The notes beneath the pieces were generated by a model. It was not told the origin of the DNA, ran no database searches, and was given only the letters and a program-made list of their open reading frames with translations. The position numbers and the translations under genes were made by a program. A stretch of DNA of 64,000 bases from the NCBI GenBank assembly GCA_015680685.1, contig MNCI01006534.1:156253-220252 (forward strand), given 5' to 3'. Origin of the DNA: Gnetum montanum. Taxonomy: Eukaryota > Streptophyta > Gnetopsida > Gnetales > Gnetaceae. This document shows positions 21,907 through 34,511 of this stretch, piece by piece; position 1 is the first letter of the stretch; each line of letters begins with the position of its first letter.

Positions 21907-24900
21907 ATGGACTCCACACACACCAACACCACTACCTTGCTCGTCTCCCACTTCGATGCCATAGTCTCGGAGCCCGTGACTATCATCGAGTCTATAGTTG
22001 CCCTCGCCGAGATGAATCCTCAGGGGCAAACTCGTTGGTCACTGAGATTGCAAGGTAGAGACCCCACATTCACCATCCTAACGCTTGAACAATGTAACTT
22101 TATTTGTGTTAAAATCCAAGCTAACCTGCTCATCGATCGCACAGAAATGGAAGCAAAATGACATTACAAACTCATTTATAAGGGAGGCTGTAATTTTATC
22201 CCTTCGGCATATGACATAATTCCCCTATCTGAATCCCATCATGAACTCATATCCGAACTCCTCACCTCATGCCAACCTGCCATAGAACCTCAAAATGGAG
22301 ATGAAGAAGATGATTTCATAACTCAATCCAAACATGAGGATTCATACCATACTCTTAGTCTGCATACTTAAATGAATTCGTTATTCCACCCTTTCATGAG
22401 AGAGGCCATGTCCCTTCATGCATTTAAAAGCACTCAAGCTCATGTATCTCAACAGGAAGTACCCACTCTCATTTCCACTCTCCCCATGACCAATACTCAA
22501 TTCAATGCACCCATCTTCATTATTCCTTTGGTCATCATGTTATCCCCTCTCCTACAAGTACAACCCCAACAACTCTCCTCTCAAACTAATGCAGGAGTCA
22601 CCTTCCCACCCCTCACTATATACCATGAGTGCAAATCCAAGGAACACCCATCACTACTTCGACTCAATAGGTTCAGGGCGTTTCTTCACAACTTGTAACT
22701 GGGAAGTGGACCATGTCTGGCATGCAACAGTGTCAACCCCCTAATTACAGCATACCACCTGCTATAATTCCATCCATGAACATCACTCAAGTACAACCAT
22801 CAACAACGCAACAATCATCATTCCTACCAATCGTACAACAGTCTAACTTGTATAGCACTCAAACTAACCAACCTACTACTTCATCGAGTGTCCAAGAATG
22901 GGCCGAAGCCAAAAAGATGATGCAAGAGTTCACTGATGATGTAAAGCATCTCAAAACTGCTAACATCGAGGAGCTTAAGGTATTGGACTTCTACCAAGAT
23001 GATTCGATCAGTTCGTCAGTGCCACCTTTAACTTTACCCAAGGGAGTTTCATTGCCTCAATTGACAAAATATAATGGGGAAGGGAACCCCAATGCCCACT
23101 TAGTAACATTTAGATTAAAATATCTGTTGCTTCAAGCTTGGGCCCACATAATCCTACGCGTGTTCACCATGTCTTTAACCAGAAGAGCCTTAGACTGGTA
23201 CCTAGCCTTAGTCCGTAACTCTATATCCTCTCTGGAGGATCTGTTACACTAGTTTGTTACCAGGTTTAAGTATAACCTGAAGCCCCAAGCAACCTTAGAC
23301 AGTCTGATCCAGGTAAAGCAAGCACCATTAGAACTTGTGCAAAAGTTCATTCAGAGATGAAGTGCTGCACTTAATGAACTTCACGAGCTAATCCCGAAAA
23401 CATACCTACTTATGATTCTTAAGGGAGCCGTGAATGACTTCATTAAGTCAAAGCTCTACTATCTAAATGCTCACACTCTGAGTCAAGCTTTTGTACAGAT
23501 AAAGAACATAGAGGAGGCAGCCCAAAATAGTCATGACCTCGCTTATTTATCCTTTAAAAATCAACACACGAAGAAAGACAAAGATAAGGCTAAAGCAACA
23601 GTGGCAACAGTAGTAGAGACGGCTCAACCCAACAACGCAGGACAGAAAGGGAAACAACCTACTATTCCCATTAACTATGAGAGAACTACTCACACACCCA
23701 CACCTAAACCATCCTTCATGCAAACTGCTAACACGGGTCACGCTAGTACATTCGAGAGAAAAGAACCTGCTCAATATACACCGTTGCCTATGAAGCCTTC
23801 ACAACTACTAGATCAACTTTTAAAGGTTGGGGCCATCAAACATAAGCAATTGTCTCCTGTAGTAGCCCAGAAACATGACTGATACTATGAATTGGTCAAA
23901 AACCCAAGCTTGGAAACATCGAATGAGCCTCCAGTTCCGAGAGGCTTTAGGCTAGATAGATTTTGTGAATACCATCAACAAAATGGGCACAGAACCTATT
24001 ATTGTTTCACCCTGAAACAAGACATACAATGTATGATTGATAGGGGTGAAATAACCTTCGACGAAGCTAACCCTATAAAACCGCAAAAGCAAATCTATGG
24101 GCATGTATAAGGATCCCCTTAACACCAAGGAGGCTCCTTATGTGATCAACACAATACATGTCGGCAACGAATAAGAAATACCCAGAAAACCCTTTATGAT
24201 TTGTGTTCCTACAACATCAACACCATCTTCCTAATCCTTGTTTCCAACACATACATCCTCCACACCTCAAAAACCATTCTTCATCTGGATACTGCTTGCG
24301 ATGGCAATGATGAACGTACCCTTGCAAACCAAACCTGCTCCATTTGTGATCCGAGTACCTTCTGCCAATGCAACTGCAAATGCACCACCGCCAACCCGGC
24401 TTGCTCCCTTTGTGATCTAGGTATCACTTGCTATTGCAATTGTAGACGTACAACCCCAAACCAGACCAATTCCATTTGCCATTTGGATGCCTAAACACCC
24501 TGATGCTCAACCACCAACAGTGCCATCGCAAACCCGCCCTATTCCATTTGTCATTCGGGTCCTGAAGCAACCAGGCGTTCAAACCCTGACGGTTCCCTCG
24601 CTCCCTTCGTGAGAATGCCTCGCGGATAGGTTGACTAGGGAGCGTTTGGAAAGAGAACACCAAGGTCATAAATTGGGATCCCCAAAACCCACTCCATTAA
24701 ATGCTATACCCATGACTCCGACAACTGATAAGCCAAGCACAAGTAACCAAGTTGAAGAATTAGGAATGCTCGAGGAGCCAGATCCAACAGTTCCAATTGA
24801 CCACGCAACAGCTCTCCTTCAAGAGATACAACTGTTGGGTCCAATGGACCAAGTCTCGACCAACAAGAACATACTAAACAACAAAGACTTGGCTAGTGCC

Positions 24901-25143
24901 CTAACCTAGGTTACCCAGGCCCTTAAACAAAAGAACACTTCGCTAAGCCTGTATGACCTAATGATGACTTCTTAAGTACACCTCAAAGCCCTAGTACGTA
25001 TGTTAACATCAATCCCTGTCAATGAAGACTCACCTACAACTGAACCATCCATTCATGTAGTAATGTTTCCACATCAAGGATCAAGGTCTACATCACTAGG
25101 CTTCCATGCGGATAACATTAAAATAGATGAAAAAATAGGAGAA
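21907..25143 (+). pseudogene. gag and gag-PR spacer of B3
   Basis: The start ATG at 21907 matches the conserved N-terminus of the family (B4 50061, B2 27150). Early motifs are AEMNPQG and RRSLRLQG-type (here RWSLRLQG), then ICVKIQANL. The capsid-like core (about 22900-23530) has VLDFYQDD, LPKGV, LTKYNGEG, AHLVTF, ALDWY and SISSLEDLLH. A zinc-knuckle-like CEYHQQNGHRTYYC lies at about 23960-24005. A Pro-rich spacer follows, with five PFVI-type repeats (about 24185-24600), then a conserved MDQVSTNKNI segment. Stops include a TGA after EMEAK and several C-to-T changes. The gene ends where B2 is inserted (25144-25148), just before protease. Confidence 0.8.
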
Positions 25144-25148
25144 GTCAC
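25144..25148 (+). repeat. target-site duplication of B2, left copy
   Basis: GTCAC before the B2 LTR start TGAAAC, repeated at 34507-34511. The uninterrupted B4 homologue reads GAGGTCACTACCGCCCC (about 53154), confirming the empty site. Confidence 0.9.
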
Positions 25149-26917
25149 TGAAACACCACTAATTTTGGCCTAAAAACTTTGAAACAAGAACAACTCAAGC
25201 CCTTTCAAGCATTTAGGAGGCAAAATTTAACTAAGGCATGAAACTCAAGTCTAGCTTGCTCAAGCCAGCTTGATCACACTGTCAAGCTAGCTTGCCCTTA
25301 GTGTGAGCAGATCCAACAGTTTCAAAATCAAATAAAAAGTGGTCCAAATATGGGGGTGCAAGCCATCCTCAAGAGCTGTTGATGTCCACTCCAAGTCTCA
25401 GCATTCAGGAGTCCAAATTTCAAGCCAGACTACACAGTTTTTGCAGGCCACGCTGGGCAGTCATGCTGGGCGTGACCACAGCGTGACCAACTTTTAGAGC
25501 CCCAAAACTGAGTTAAAATGACTCAATTTCAAGCGTGAAAGTCATCCTTAGGGTCCACTATTGATAACTATGGGCCCTAGCCTTCAAAAATTTTGAATTA
25601 CAGCTCAAAATTTGCAAGTTTTCATGGGTTTCTGCAGGTCACACTATAGGTCACGCTGGGCAGTCATGCTAGGTGTGACCACAGAATAACCAAATTTTAA
25701 TAGCCTCAAAACAATGTCAAAATGGTCTGATTTTGAAGGGACAAGTCACCCTCAAAGTCCATTAATGATTTCTCCAAGTTTCAGCCCCCAGAACTTTAGA
25801 TTTCAGCTCCAAAAATGCTCATTTTTGTCACTGATGCCTAGGTCACGCTAGCAACGTGAGTCCAGCATGACCAACTTCTAGAAAATTCCATAAAATTCTA
25901 GAAAATTCTCAGCATTAGCAACTCCCAGAAAATTCCAAAAAATTCTAAGCATCAGAAAATTCCAAAAAATTCTCAGCATCAGCAACTCCCAGAAAATTCT
26001 AGAAAACTCAAGGACAAAGAAGTTTCAAGCAAGACGGGTCGAATTTCCCTTGTACATTTCATTGTAAATCTTCATTTATGGGATAGTCAGGACCTCATGG
26101 TATAAATTAAATGTACTCTCATGGGCTTGAATTACCCATGAATTGTAAAATGCAATGTACCTGGTTAAGAACATAGCTTGCCAACACACATCCAACTTGT
26201 GCACAACTGGCTGTCACACATCCAACTCTCGGCAACATGCATCCAACCCGAGCACAACTATCCATTGAACACATGTAACACGATCCTGTTTCCTCTCATC
26301 TCTCGGTCGTTGATTCCATCCATGGATTCTGTGCCGGAGTTCGGGCCAGCCCTATAAATACCCTGTTAATTCACATAAACCAGGTGGACAATTTGGAAGG
26401 TTGGCGACTTGGGAAGTATTGACTAGCAGCCTAGGACGCTCAGACACACTTGACTCCTAGCATCCGAACATTTCAGACATCATCTTGGGGCTTAGTGCTT
26501 AACCTGCCATCCATACGTGCAGCTATGCTTTGACCGGTGCACATTCTTGTTTAAACAATACAATACAGTTTCATTATTTCCTTCCATTTACATTGTTTAG
26601 TTCTGTTTATGCTTTGTTTACAAATACAGCTTTATTTATGCTTTCTTTATAATTCAGTACACTCTTTTTACATTTTGTGTCGCTATTTGCATTTCGTTTA
26701 CATCCCGTTTACACCATTTACGATAACCCTAGCGCTAGCCGTAGCTTACGCTCAGGGAAGTCCTTGGTTGATTTGCATACAAACCATCTAAGGCACTCTA
26801 CCTTCGTTTCCTTTTCTTGCTTGCCCTCAAGAAAAGGCAGGGTCAGCTGTACATGCCCAACAATCTCTTGGTGTCTATTTCCCTTCTAGCCTTACACCGA
26901 CGATTTAGGTCAGTACA
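25149..26917 (+). repeat. B2 5' LTR (1769 bp)
   Basis: Runs from TGAAACACCACTAATTTT to CAGTACA; partner at 32765-34506. Four core units with CACGCTG clusters lie near 25270, 25450, 25640 and 25840. Short AGAAAATTCCA/AGCATCAGCAACTCC repeats occupy 25880-26000. Confidence 0.9.
26353..26360 (+). promoter_or_regulatory. TATA box of B2 5' LTR
   Basis: TATAAATA followed by CCCTGTTAAT; identical box in the 3' LTR at 33943-33950. Confidence 0.62.
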
Positions 26918-26922
26918 ATTTT

Positions 26923-26940
26923 TGGTGCTAGAATGAGGGC
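26923..26940 (+). other. primer-binding site of B2
   Basis: TGGTGCTAGAATGAGGGC, five bases after the LTR end, differs at two positions (C to T, G to T) from the B4 site TGGCGCTAGAAGGAGGGC. Confidence 0.72.
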
Positions 26941-27149
26941 TTGAATTTGCCATTGTTAAAACGTTGATCACGCTACCTATCAAAACTTGTGCATCTTAGC
27001 TTGTGAGTCTCCTGTCCCTGTTGGTCACGCTGAGCTTGTCTTGTTGGTTTGGTTTGATTAGTTTGGTCACATTTTGTTTATGTCACGGTCACGCTGCAAC
27101 TGCTTGTAATCCAACTCCATTCATCTAGCCCAATCTGCTCACATTCGCC

Positions 27150-30099
27150 ATGGAATCCTTCCAAATCAACCCAGTAACACTACCGATCCCTGTGACTGCT
27201 ATGGAATCCATAACCGTTATTGAACACATGAATCCTCAAGGTCCTACACGCCAGTCGCTCAGGCTATAGGGCAAAGGCCCTACTCATGCAACTCTTACAC
27301 CTGAACAGTATAACTTCATCTGCGTCAAAATCCAAGCCAACTTACCTATCGACTGTATAGAAAGGGAAGCAAAGTGAGAATATGAATTTATCCACAAAGG
27401 AGGACGTGAGTTCATCCCTTCAGCATTTGACATAATCCCGCTATCTGAAAACCATCATAAACTTATATCCCAGCTTCTTATGGCTAGAAGTCAAGCCTTA
27501 CAGCCACGGCCAATAGAGCCTCAAGATGAGGAAGATGATTTTGCAGCCCAATCTGAACATAGAGATTCCTACCATACTGTTAGTCCCCATGCCTACACAA
27601 AGTCATTGTTCCACTCTTTCTTGGAAGAAACTGTGCTTCCTCCTTCATCCGCAAACACTTGAACACCAGTTTCCTGACAAGAGGTACCTACTTCCATTCC
27701 TATCTTCTCTGTACTCAATAATATTCACTTTGATGCGTCTACTTCCATCATTCCTCCACAAGTACAGTCCCAACAACTCCCTCCCCAAACCAACGCAGGG
27801 TCAATCTTTCTACCTCAAGTAATTGGAATGCCATCAGTCATACCAGCTTCCACATCCACCTATTACATAACTCAGGTGCAAATCCATGGAGAACCATTGA
27901 TTACTCCAACCCAACATGTTCAGGGTATTACTTCACAGCCTGTGGCTGGGAAATGGGCTCCTTGGTAGTCTCAGTTTTGAATATCATCCCACCACAACAA
28001 ACGTTAGCCCAACAACCTCTCTTTCCACAAACAATGCAACAATTAAATCATTATCATCCACAATCCGCTTAATCCACTGGTTTTCCTACAGCCCAAGAAT
28101 GGGCAAACACACAAAAATGATGCACTCCTTGGTAGAGGAATTAAAATGCCTTAAAAATTTGAACAATGAGGAAGTCAAGGTACTAGATTTCTATCAAGAT
28201 GACCCAATTGACCCCTCAGTTCCACCCTTAACCTTGCCAAAGGGAGTCTTGTTACTTCAGTTGACCAAGTATAATGGAGAGGGAGACCCAAATGCCCACC
28301 TAGTGACATTCCGAACTAAAAGTCTTTTGCTTCAGGCATGGCCCCATGTAATTCTGCGTGTGTTTGCTATATCCTTAATAGGAAAAGCCTTAGACTGGTA
28401 CCGAGCCTTACCTCGTAGCTCTATATCTTCTCTGGAGGATTTTTTGCACCAGTTTGTCACCCATTTCAAATATAATCTAAAACTTGAAGCCACGTTAGAT
28501 AGCTTGATTCAAATTAAACAAGCACCTTTAGAGCCAACACAGAAATTTATCCAAAGATGGAGTGTTGCCCTAAATGAACTTCATGAACCTATTCTTGAAA
28601 CATATCTACTTACCATCCTTAAGGCAGCCACAAATGACTTCATTAAATCGAAGCTTTATTATCTAAAACCTTGTACTTTGAGTTAGACATTCGTACAAAT
28701 TAAGGACATAGAGGAAGCAGCGCAAGCTAGAAATGACCCAGCTTATGTGGCCTACAAAAACCAACATATTTGCAAGAAAAATACAACGAAGGCAATAGTA
28801 GCCACAATCACAAAAGCAACCAACTGGGGCCCAAAAGCTAAGCAACCTAAAGCCCCAGCTAACAAAGCTGCCAACTTTGGGACCAACTCATCTACATCGG
28901 TAGGGGCCACCCCAAGGCCCAACTTTCAGCGCAAGGATCGCTCAAAGTATACACCACTACCGATGCAACCCTCTCAACTATTGGAGCAAGTCTTGAAAGC
29001 TGGGGAAATCCAACACAAACACATGTTAGAGATTACCCGCCAAAAACATGACAGGTACTACAAGCTACTAAGGAACCCCACCTTAGCAATACCAAATGAG
29101 CCTCTAGTCCCAAAACATTTTAAATTGGACCAATACTATCATTACTATCAAATGGTTGGTCACAGTACAAACAATTGTCATGCCTTGCAAAATGACCTGC
29201 AGGGAATGATAGAACAAGGCCAACTAGTGATTGACACGGCAAGTCAATCCAACACAGACGATGCCTCCTATGTCATAAACTTAATTAGCATAGGTGGCAA
29301 GCCCAAACCTGTGCAAAAACCTTTTGTGATCCATGTGTCTCCCAGCAAGGCAAGGATTCCCCCAGCCACCACAAACAAGAGGGATCCCTTTGTTATCAAG
29401 GTGCCACCCCAGGCATCCACAACACCCTTTGTGATCAAGGCTCCATAGACATCGTCTGCTAAGACGTTAAACTGGCACGACTCATCCGCTAAGACATTAA
29501 ACTGGCATGATGCAGCAACAAAAATCGCTAAGAAAGCTTTCATCATAAGAGTGCCACAACGAGATGGTCCCTTACCTACCCGAAGCCCAATAGTGGGCAA
29601 CATCTCAATCCCTCCTCCTTCAAGGGTTGACCCCACTAGCAACCTAGGTAAGCCCACCAAATGGGAACGTAAGAGGACAAACGAGCACCTGGCAACTCCC
29701 ATGGCAACTAGCAAACAACAATTGAACACTAGGGCCCCTACCCCCAAGCAAACCAAGCCTAAGTCCCACTCTCGAGAGGTTTGTCTCTTAAGCTTCATTG
29801 AGGAAGTTAAAGCCAACATAATGGCTAATGACAAGGACTTCGTAGCTGCACTAACCTAGGTAAAGCAAATGCTCAAGAAAAAGAACACAACATTTGGCTT
29901 ATACGACCTGGTCAAGACCTCACTTGCTCACTGCCAAGGATTGGCCCACGTCTTAGCCCCCATTCCTGTTATGGAGGAAATCCCTGCAAATGAGGCATCC
30001 ATCCATGCAACAATGTTGCCTCCCACACTATAAGAATTTGGTTCAACAACCTTAGCCTTTCGTGATGATGCAGTTAAAGTCAACCCCAAACGAGGGGAA
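27150..30099 (+). pseudogene. gag and gag-PR spacer of B2
   Basis: The start ATG at 27150 (MESFQINPV) is homologous to the B4 start. The leader between PBS and this ATG is only about 210 bp, against 450 in B4 and 816 in B3. The capsid core is the best preserved of the three (27916-28680: VLDFYQDD, LPKGV, LTKYNGEGDPNAHLVTF, GKALDWYRALP, SISSLEDFLHQF, QRWSVALNELHEP). The zinc-knuckle region (about 29120-29185) reads YHYYQMVGHSTNNC with its first Cys replaced. A spacer with DPFVIKVP and PFVIKAP repeats follows. Two copies of the 30-bp boundary repeat lie at 29458-29517. Stops near 27270, 27377, 28684 and 29446 interrupt it. Confidence 0.82.
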
Positions 30100-30762
30100 G
30101 TCACTACAACTCCACTATCCATCAGCATTCGTGTTGGGCAGTGCACCATCTGCAGAGTGCATGTTGACGATGGTGCAACAATGAACATAGTCCTGTACTC
30201 CGTCATCGACAAGCTAGGTTTGGCAGATGAAATCAAGCCAGCCAAAACCACATGTCTAAAATCCTTCAATGGATCATATGTCACAATCAAGGGTACAATC
30301 AACTTAGCCTTTGTAGTGGGAGAGCAATTCTCCACTAGTGCAGATTTCACTGTCATAGAGGAGATGCCAGGTTTCAACATGATTCTAGGCAGGCCTTGGC
30401 TAGCTTAACTAAGGGCCATGTCCTCTCCCATCCACTAAGAAATCCACCTTCCATACGAAGGTGGTCAAGTTATCATCCATGGTGATAACATTTCTTCTTT
30501 GACTATCCATGACATAGACATGGTGCAAGTTTTGGAAGAAGAGTTTCTTAATGGTACACCTACGACAACCAACGCAACGCTTAAGGCAAACACACCTGAA
30601 CGAGTGGTTGAAGCCGACAACCCCCCAGAGGACCCTAAACCTTGCATGCTCCCTAATCGATGCCTAGTTAGGAAGCAACTACATGACCAAGACTCTCCCT
30701 TGCCTGAAAATGTGCTTGATGCTTTCCTACCTTCTACCCACCCCTTTGATATGCATTTTTGA
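30100..30762 (+). pseudogene. protease of B2
   Basis: Aspartic protease of the retropepsin fold. The active-site segment RVHVDDGATMNIV (about 30156-30195) keeps Asp-Asp-Gly, and the flap/C-terminal motif PGFNMILGRPWLA (about 30367-30407) is typical of Tat elements. A stop follows PWLA. The downstream tail (to the stop near 30760) is acidic and Pro-rich. It is the only one of the three proteases here with the active-site Gly; B3 and B4 have Lys. Confidence 0.75.
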
Positions 30763-30909
30763 CTTTTGTTTACATCGCACTAGCCTTTACGTTTACATTT
30801 TTCCCGCTCACTTAGATCACACATTTTGCTTTGTTTACACATTTGTCAACTTAGTTTACACATTGCATTTGAAAAAACATCAAACATAAAAACATAAAAC
30901 TACAAAAAC

Positions 30910-31730
30910 NNNNNNNNNNNNNNNNNNNNNNNNNNNNNNNNNNNNNNNNNNNNNNNNNNNNNNNNNNNNNNNNNNNNNNNNNNNNNNNNNNNNNNNNNNN
31001 NNNNNNNNNNNNNNNNNNNNNNNNNNNNNNNNNNNNNNNNNNNNNNNNNNNNNNNNNNNNNNNNNNNNNNNNNNNNNNNNNNNNNNNNNNNNNNNNNNNN
31101 NNNNNNNNNNNNNNNNNNNNNNNNNNNNNNNNNNNNNNNNNNNNNNNNNNNNNNNNNNNNNNNNNNNNNNNNNNNNNNNNNNNNNNNNNNNNNNNNNNNN
31201 NNNNNNNNNNNNNNNNNNNNNNNNNNNNNNNNNNNNNNNNNNNNNNNNNNNNNNNNNNNNNNNNNNNNNNNNNNNNNNNNNNNNNNNNNNNNNNNNNNNN
31301 NNNNNNNNNNNNNNNNNNNNNNNNNNNNNNNNNNNNNNNNNNNNNNNNNNNNNNNNNNNNNNNNNNNNNNNNNNNNNNNNNNNNNNNNNNNNNNNNNNNN
31401 NNNNNNNNNNNNNNNNNNNNNNNNNNNNNNNNNNNNNNNNNNNNNNNNNNNNNNNNNNNNNNNNNNNNNNNNNNNNNNNNNNNNNNNNNNNNNNNNNNNN
31501 NNNNNNNNNNNNNNNNNNNNNNNNNNNNNNNNNNNNNNNNNNNNNNNNNNNNNNNNNNNNNNNNNNNNNNNNNNNNNNNNNNNNNNNNNNNNNNNNNNNN
31601 NNNNNNNNNNNNNNNNNNNNNNNNNNNNNNNNNNNNNNNNNNNNNNNNNNNNNNNNNNNNNNNNNNNNNNNNNNNNNNNNNNNNNNNNNNNNNNNNNNNN
31701 NNNNNNNNNNNNNNNNNNNNNNNNNNNNNN
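30910..31730. other. assembly gap (821 N)
   Basis: A run of N with no sequence. ORFs drawn through it are meaningless. Left flank is the AT-rich tail after PR; right flank is the post-integrase 3' region. Its true length is unknown to me. Confidence 0.99.
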
Positions 31731-32751
31731 CTCCATCTCCTTGTTTAAAGTGTTTAGCTGACTGTTTCATTTATGGTTTTCTTTTCTTCTTGGAGTTGTG
31801 TTTGCAGGATGACACCCCTGAGGCGTTTGTGCATAGATGCACTTCATCATGATGACAAGGTATCACATTTTTCCTGATGCACATAACTGGGTTAATCAAT
31901 CAGTTCATGAGTACATTCCCAACTCCGGATGCATCCCCTATTTTCCCCATCATGCCCCAATTATCCTACTCAGTTATACCCCTAGATGCATTCCACTTAG
32001 CTCAACTCTCTTAATACACTATTGCACACTGTAACTCCCTATGCAGTCGCAATTCAAAACACAGTACACAATGCATGACATAAAATTCAAGCACTCGAAC
32101 ACGAGCATAGCACTTAAAGCAAGCTGTTTCAAAAAGACCAAAGAGAAAAAGAAAAATAAAAGAAAAAGAAAGACAAAGAAAGGCAAAAACAAAAGAAAAA
32201 AAAAGGAAAAAGAACAAAAAGGTCAAAGAGAAAAATGCATGAAAAAGGTCTTCATGACCCCATTAACATCATAAACCATGGACTATTGGCTCTTCTCATA
32301 CAAGCCCCAAGCAAGAAGGCAATTATCTTGAAAAAATAGTTACACTTGTGTCTTAAAGAGACCATGTTACACATCATCGCGTAGCTTTGTCTATTTACAA
32401 TGGGCCCCACAAATACTCTATAAGAGTCCCATTTCTCCAAAGAATGCACCTCCTATGTCTTGGTTCCGAGTCTGCTGAAAACCCGGTTGTTGACAAGGAC
32501 CAATGACATAACTTGTTCATGAGAGAGCATTCCTTTCTCACAAATTGCAACAGCAATTTCCCGGCTTCCCTTGTTACAACCAATTCCCTCCCCTTGCATC
32601 TCAAACTGCATTTCCTAGATCCCATGTACTTTTGAAAATGGTGCAATGACATCCAGCCAAGGGTTAACAGTTAATGCTTGGTACTTGATCATTCATGGTG
32701 TTTTGCACTTCTTTGTCGACGCCTCTTGGGTGGATTCCTCCAGACGTCAAT
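31731..32751 (+). other. 3' region of B2
   Basis: Homologous to 45905-46935 of B3 (TTTAAAGTGTTT, GCATAGATGCACTTCATCAT, then a purine-rich tract). Bases 32130-32240 are almost pure A/G with AAAAAGAAAAATAAAAG-type text. No gene is supported. Confidence 0.7.
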
Positions 32752-32764
32752 AAAGAGGGGCCAA
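32752..32764 (+). other. polypurine tract of B2
   Basis: AAAGAGGGGCCAA directly before the 3' LTR start; B3 has AAAGAGGGGTCAA at 46936-46948. Confidence 0.75.
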
Positions 32765-34506
32765 TGAAACACCACTAATTTTGGCCTAAACACTTTGAAA
32801 CAAGAACAACTCAAGCCTTTTCAAGCATTTAGGAGGCAAAATTTGACTAAGGCATGAAACTCAAGTCCAGCTTACTCAAGCCAGCTTGAACACACTGTCA
32901 AGCTAGCTTGCCCTTAGCGTGAGCAGCTCCAACAATTTCAAAATCAAATAAAAAGTGGTCCAAATCTGAGGGTGCAAGCCATCCTCAAGAGCCGCTGATG
33001 TCCACTCCAAGTCTCAGCATTTAGGAGTCCAAATTTCAAGCCAGACTACACAGTTTCTGCAGGTCATGCTGGGCGTGACCACAGCGTGACCAACTTTTAG
33101 AGCCCCAAAACTTAGTCAAAATGACTCAATTTCAAGTGTGCAAGTCATCCTTAGGGTCCACTATTGATAACTATGGGTCCCAGCCTTTAAAAATTCTGAA
33201 TTTAAGCTCAAAATTTTCAAGTTTTCATGGGTTTCTATAGGTCACACTGCAGGTCACGCTAGGCATGACCACAGCGTGACCAACTTTTAATAGCCTTAAA
33301 ATAGCGTCAAAATGGTCTAATTTTGAAAGGACAAGTCACCCTCAAAGGCCATTAATGATTTCTCCAAGTTTCAACCCCCAGAACTTCAAATTTCAGCTTC
33401 AAAAATGCTCATTTTTGTCATTGACGCCCAGGTCATGCTGGCAGCGTGAGTCCAGCGTGATCAACTTTTAGAAAATTCCAAAAAATTCCAAAAAATTCCA
33501 TAAAATTCTTAGCATCAGCAACTCCCAGACAATTCTCAGCATCAGAACATTCCAAAAAATTCTTAGCATCAACAACTCCTAGAAAATTCCAAAAAACTCA
33601 GGGACAAAGAAGTTTCAAGTAAGATGGGTCGAATTTCCCTTGTACATTTCATTGTAAATCTTCATTTGTGGGATAGTCAGACCCTCATGGTCTAAATTAA
33701 ATGTACTCTCATGGGCTTGAATAACCCACGAATTGTAAAATGCAATGTACCTAGTCAAGGCCATAGCTTATCGACACACATCCAACTCGTGCACAACTGT
33801 CCGACACACATCCAACTCTCGGCAGCACACATCCAACCTGAGCACAACTGTCCATTGAAAACATGTCACACGATCCTGTTTCCTCTCATCTCTCGACCGT
33901 TGATTCCATTAATGGATTTCATGCCTGAGTCTGGCCAAACCCTATAAATACCCTGTCAATTCACATAAACCAGGTGGGTAATTTGGAAGGTTGGCAACTT
34001 GGGAAGTATCGACCAGTAGCCTAGGATGCTCAGACACACTTGACTCCTAGCATCCGAATATTTCAGACATCATCCTGGGGCTTAGTTCTTGACTTGCCAT
34101 CCATACGTGCGGCTACGCTTTGACCGGTGCACATTCTTTTTTAAAAAATACAATACAGTTTCATTATTTCTTTCCATTTACATTGTTTAGTTTTGTTTAT
34201 GCTTTGTTTACAAATATAGCTCTGTTTACGCTTTATTTATAATTCAGTACACTCTGTTTACATTTCGTGTCGCTGTCTACATTTCGTTTACATCCCGTTT
34301 ACACCTTTTACGATAACCTCAAGCTAGCCGTAGCTTACGCTCGGGGAAGTCCTTGGTTGATTTACGTGCAAACCATCCAAGGCACTCTGCCTTCGTTCCC
34401 TTTTCTAGCTTGCCCTCAAGCAAAGGTAGGGCCAGCTATACATGCCCAATGATCTCTCGGTGTCTGTTTCCCTTCCAGCCTTACACTGATGATTTAGGTC
34501 AATATA
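32765..34506 (+). repeat. B2 3' LTR (1742 bp)
   Basis: Pairs with 25149-26917. It ends CAATATA where the 5' copy ends CAGTACA, so the terminal CA has become TA. The TATA box is at 33943-33950. Followed by GTCAC and then B3 protease. Confidence 0.9.
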
Positions 34507-34511
34507 GTCAC
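34507..34511 (+). repeat. target-site duplication of B2, right copy
   Basis: GTCAC; see 25144-25148. Confidence 0.9.

Larger units (their letters stand above)
25149..34506 (+). mobile_element. B2: innermost Tat/Ogre-like element, no pol in assembled sequence
   Basis: It is bounded by the perfect GTCAC duplication. 5' LTR, PBS, gag and PR are present. An 821-N gap follows, then the 3' region, PPT and 3' LTR. From the end of PR to the 3'-region landmark (TTTAAAGTGTTT) is about 1 kb here but about 10.6 kb in B3, so the antisense gene and all of RT-RH-INT are absent or hidden in the gap. LTR divergence is lowest of the set (about 11 of the first ~215 bp), consistent with the youngest insertion. 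Confidence 0.88.

Noticed and set aside
29268-29834. 188-residue minus-strand ORF opposite B2 gag
   Set aside because: Shadow of the gag spacer; not conserved in B3 or B4.
30880-31770. Long minus-strand ORFs across the N run
   Set aside because: They consist of translated N and carry no information.
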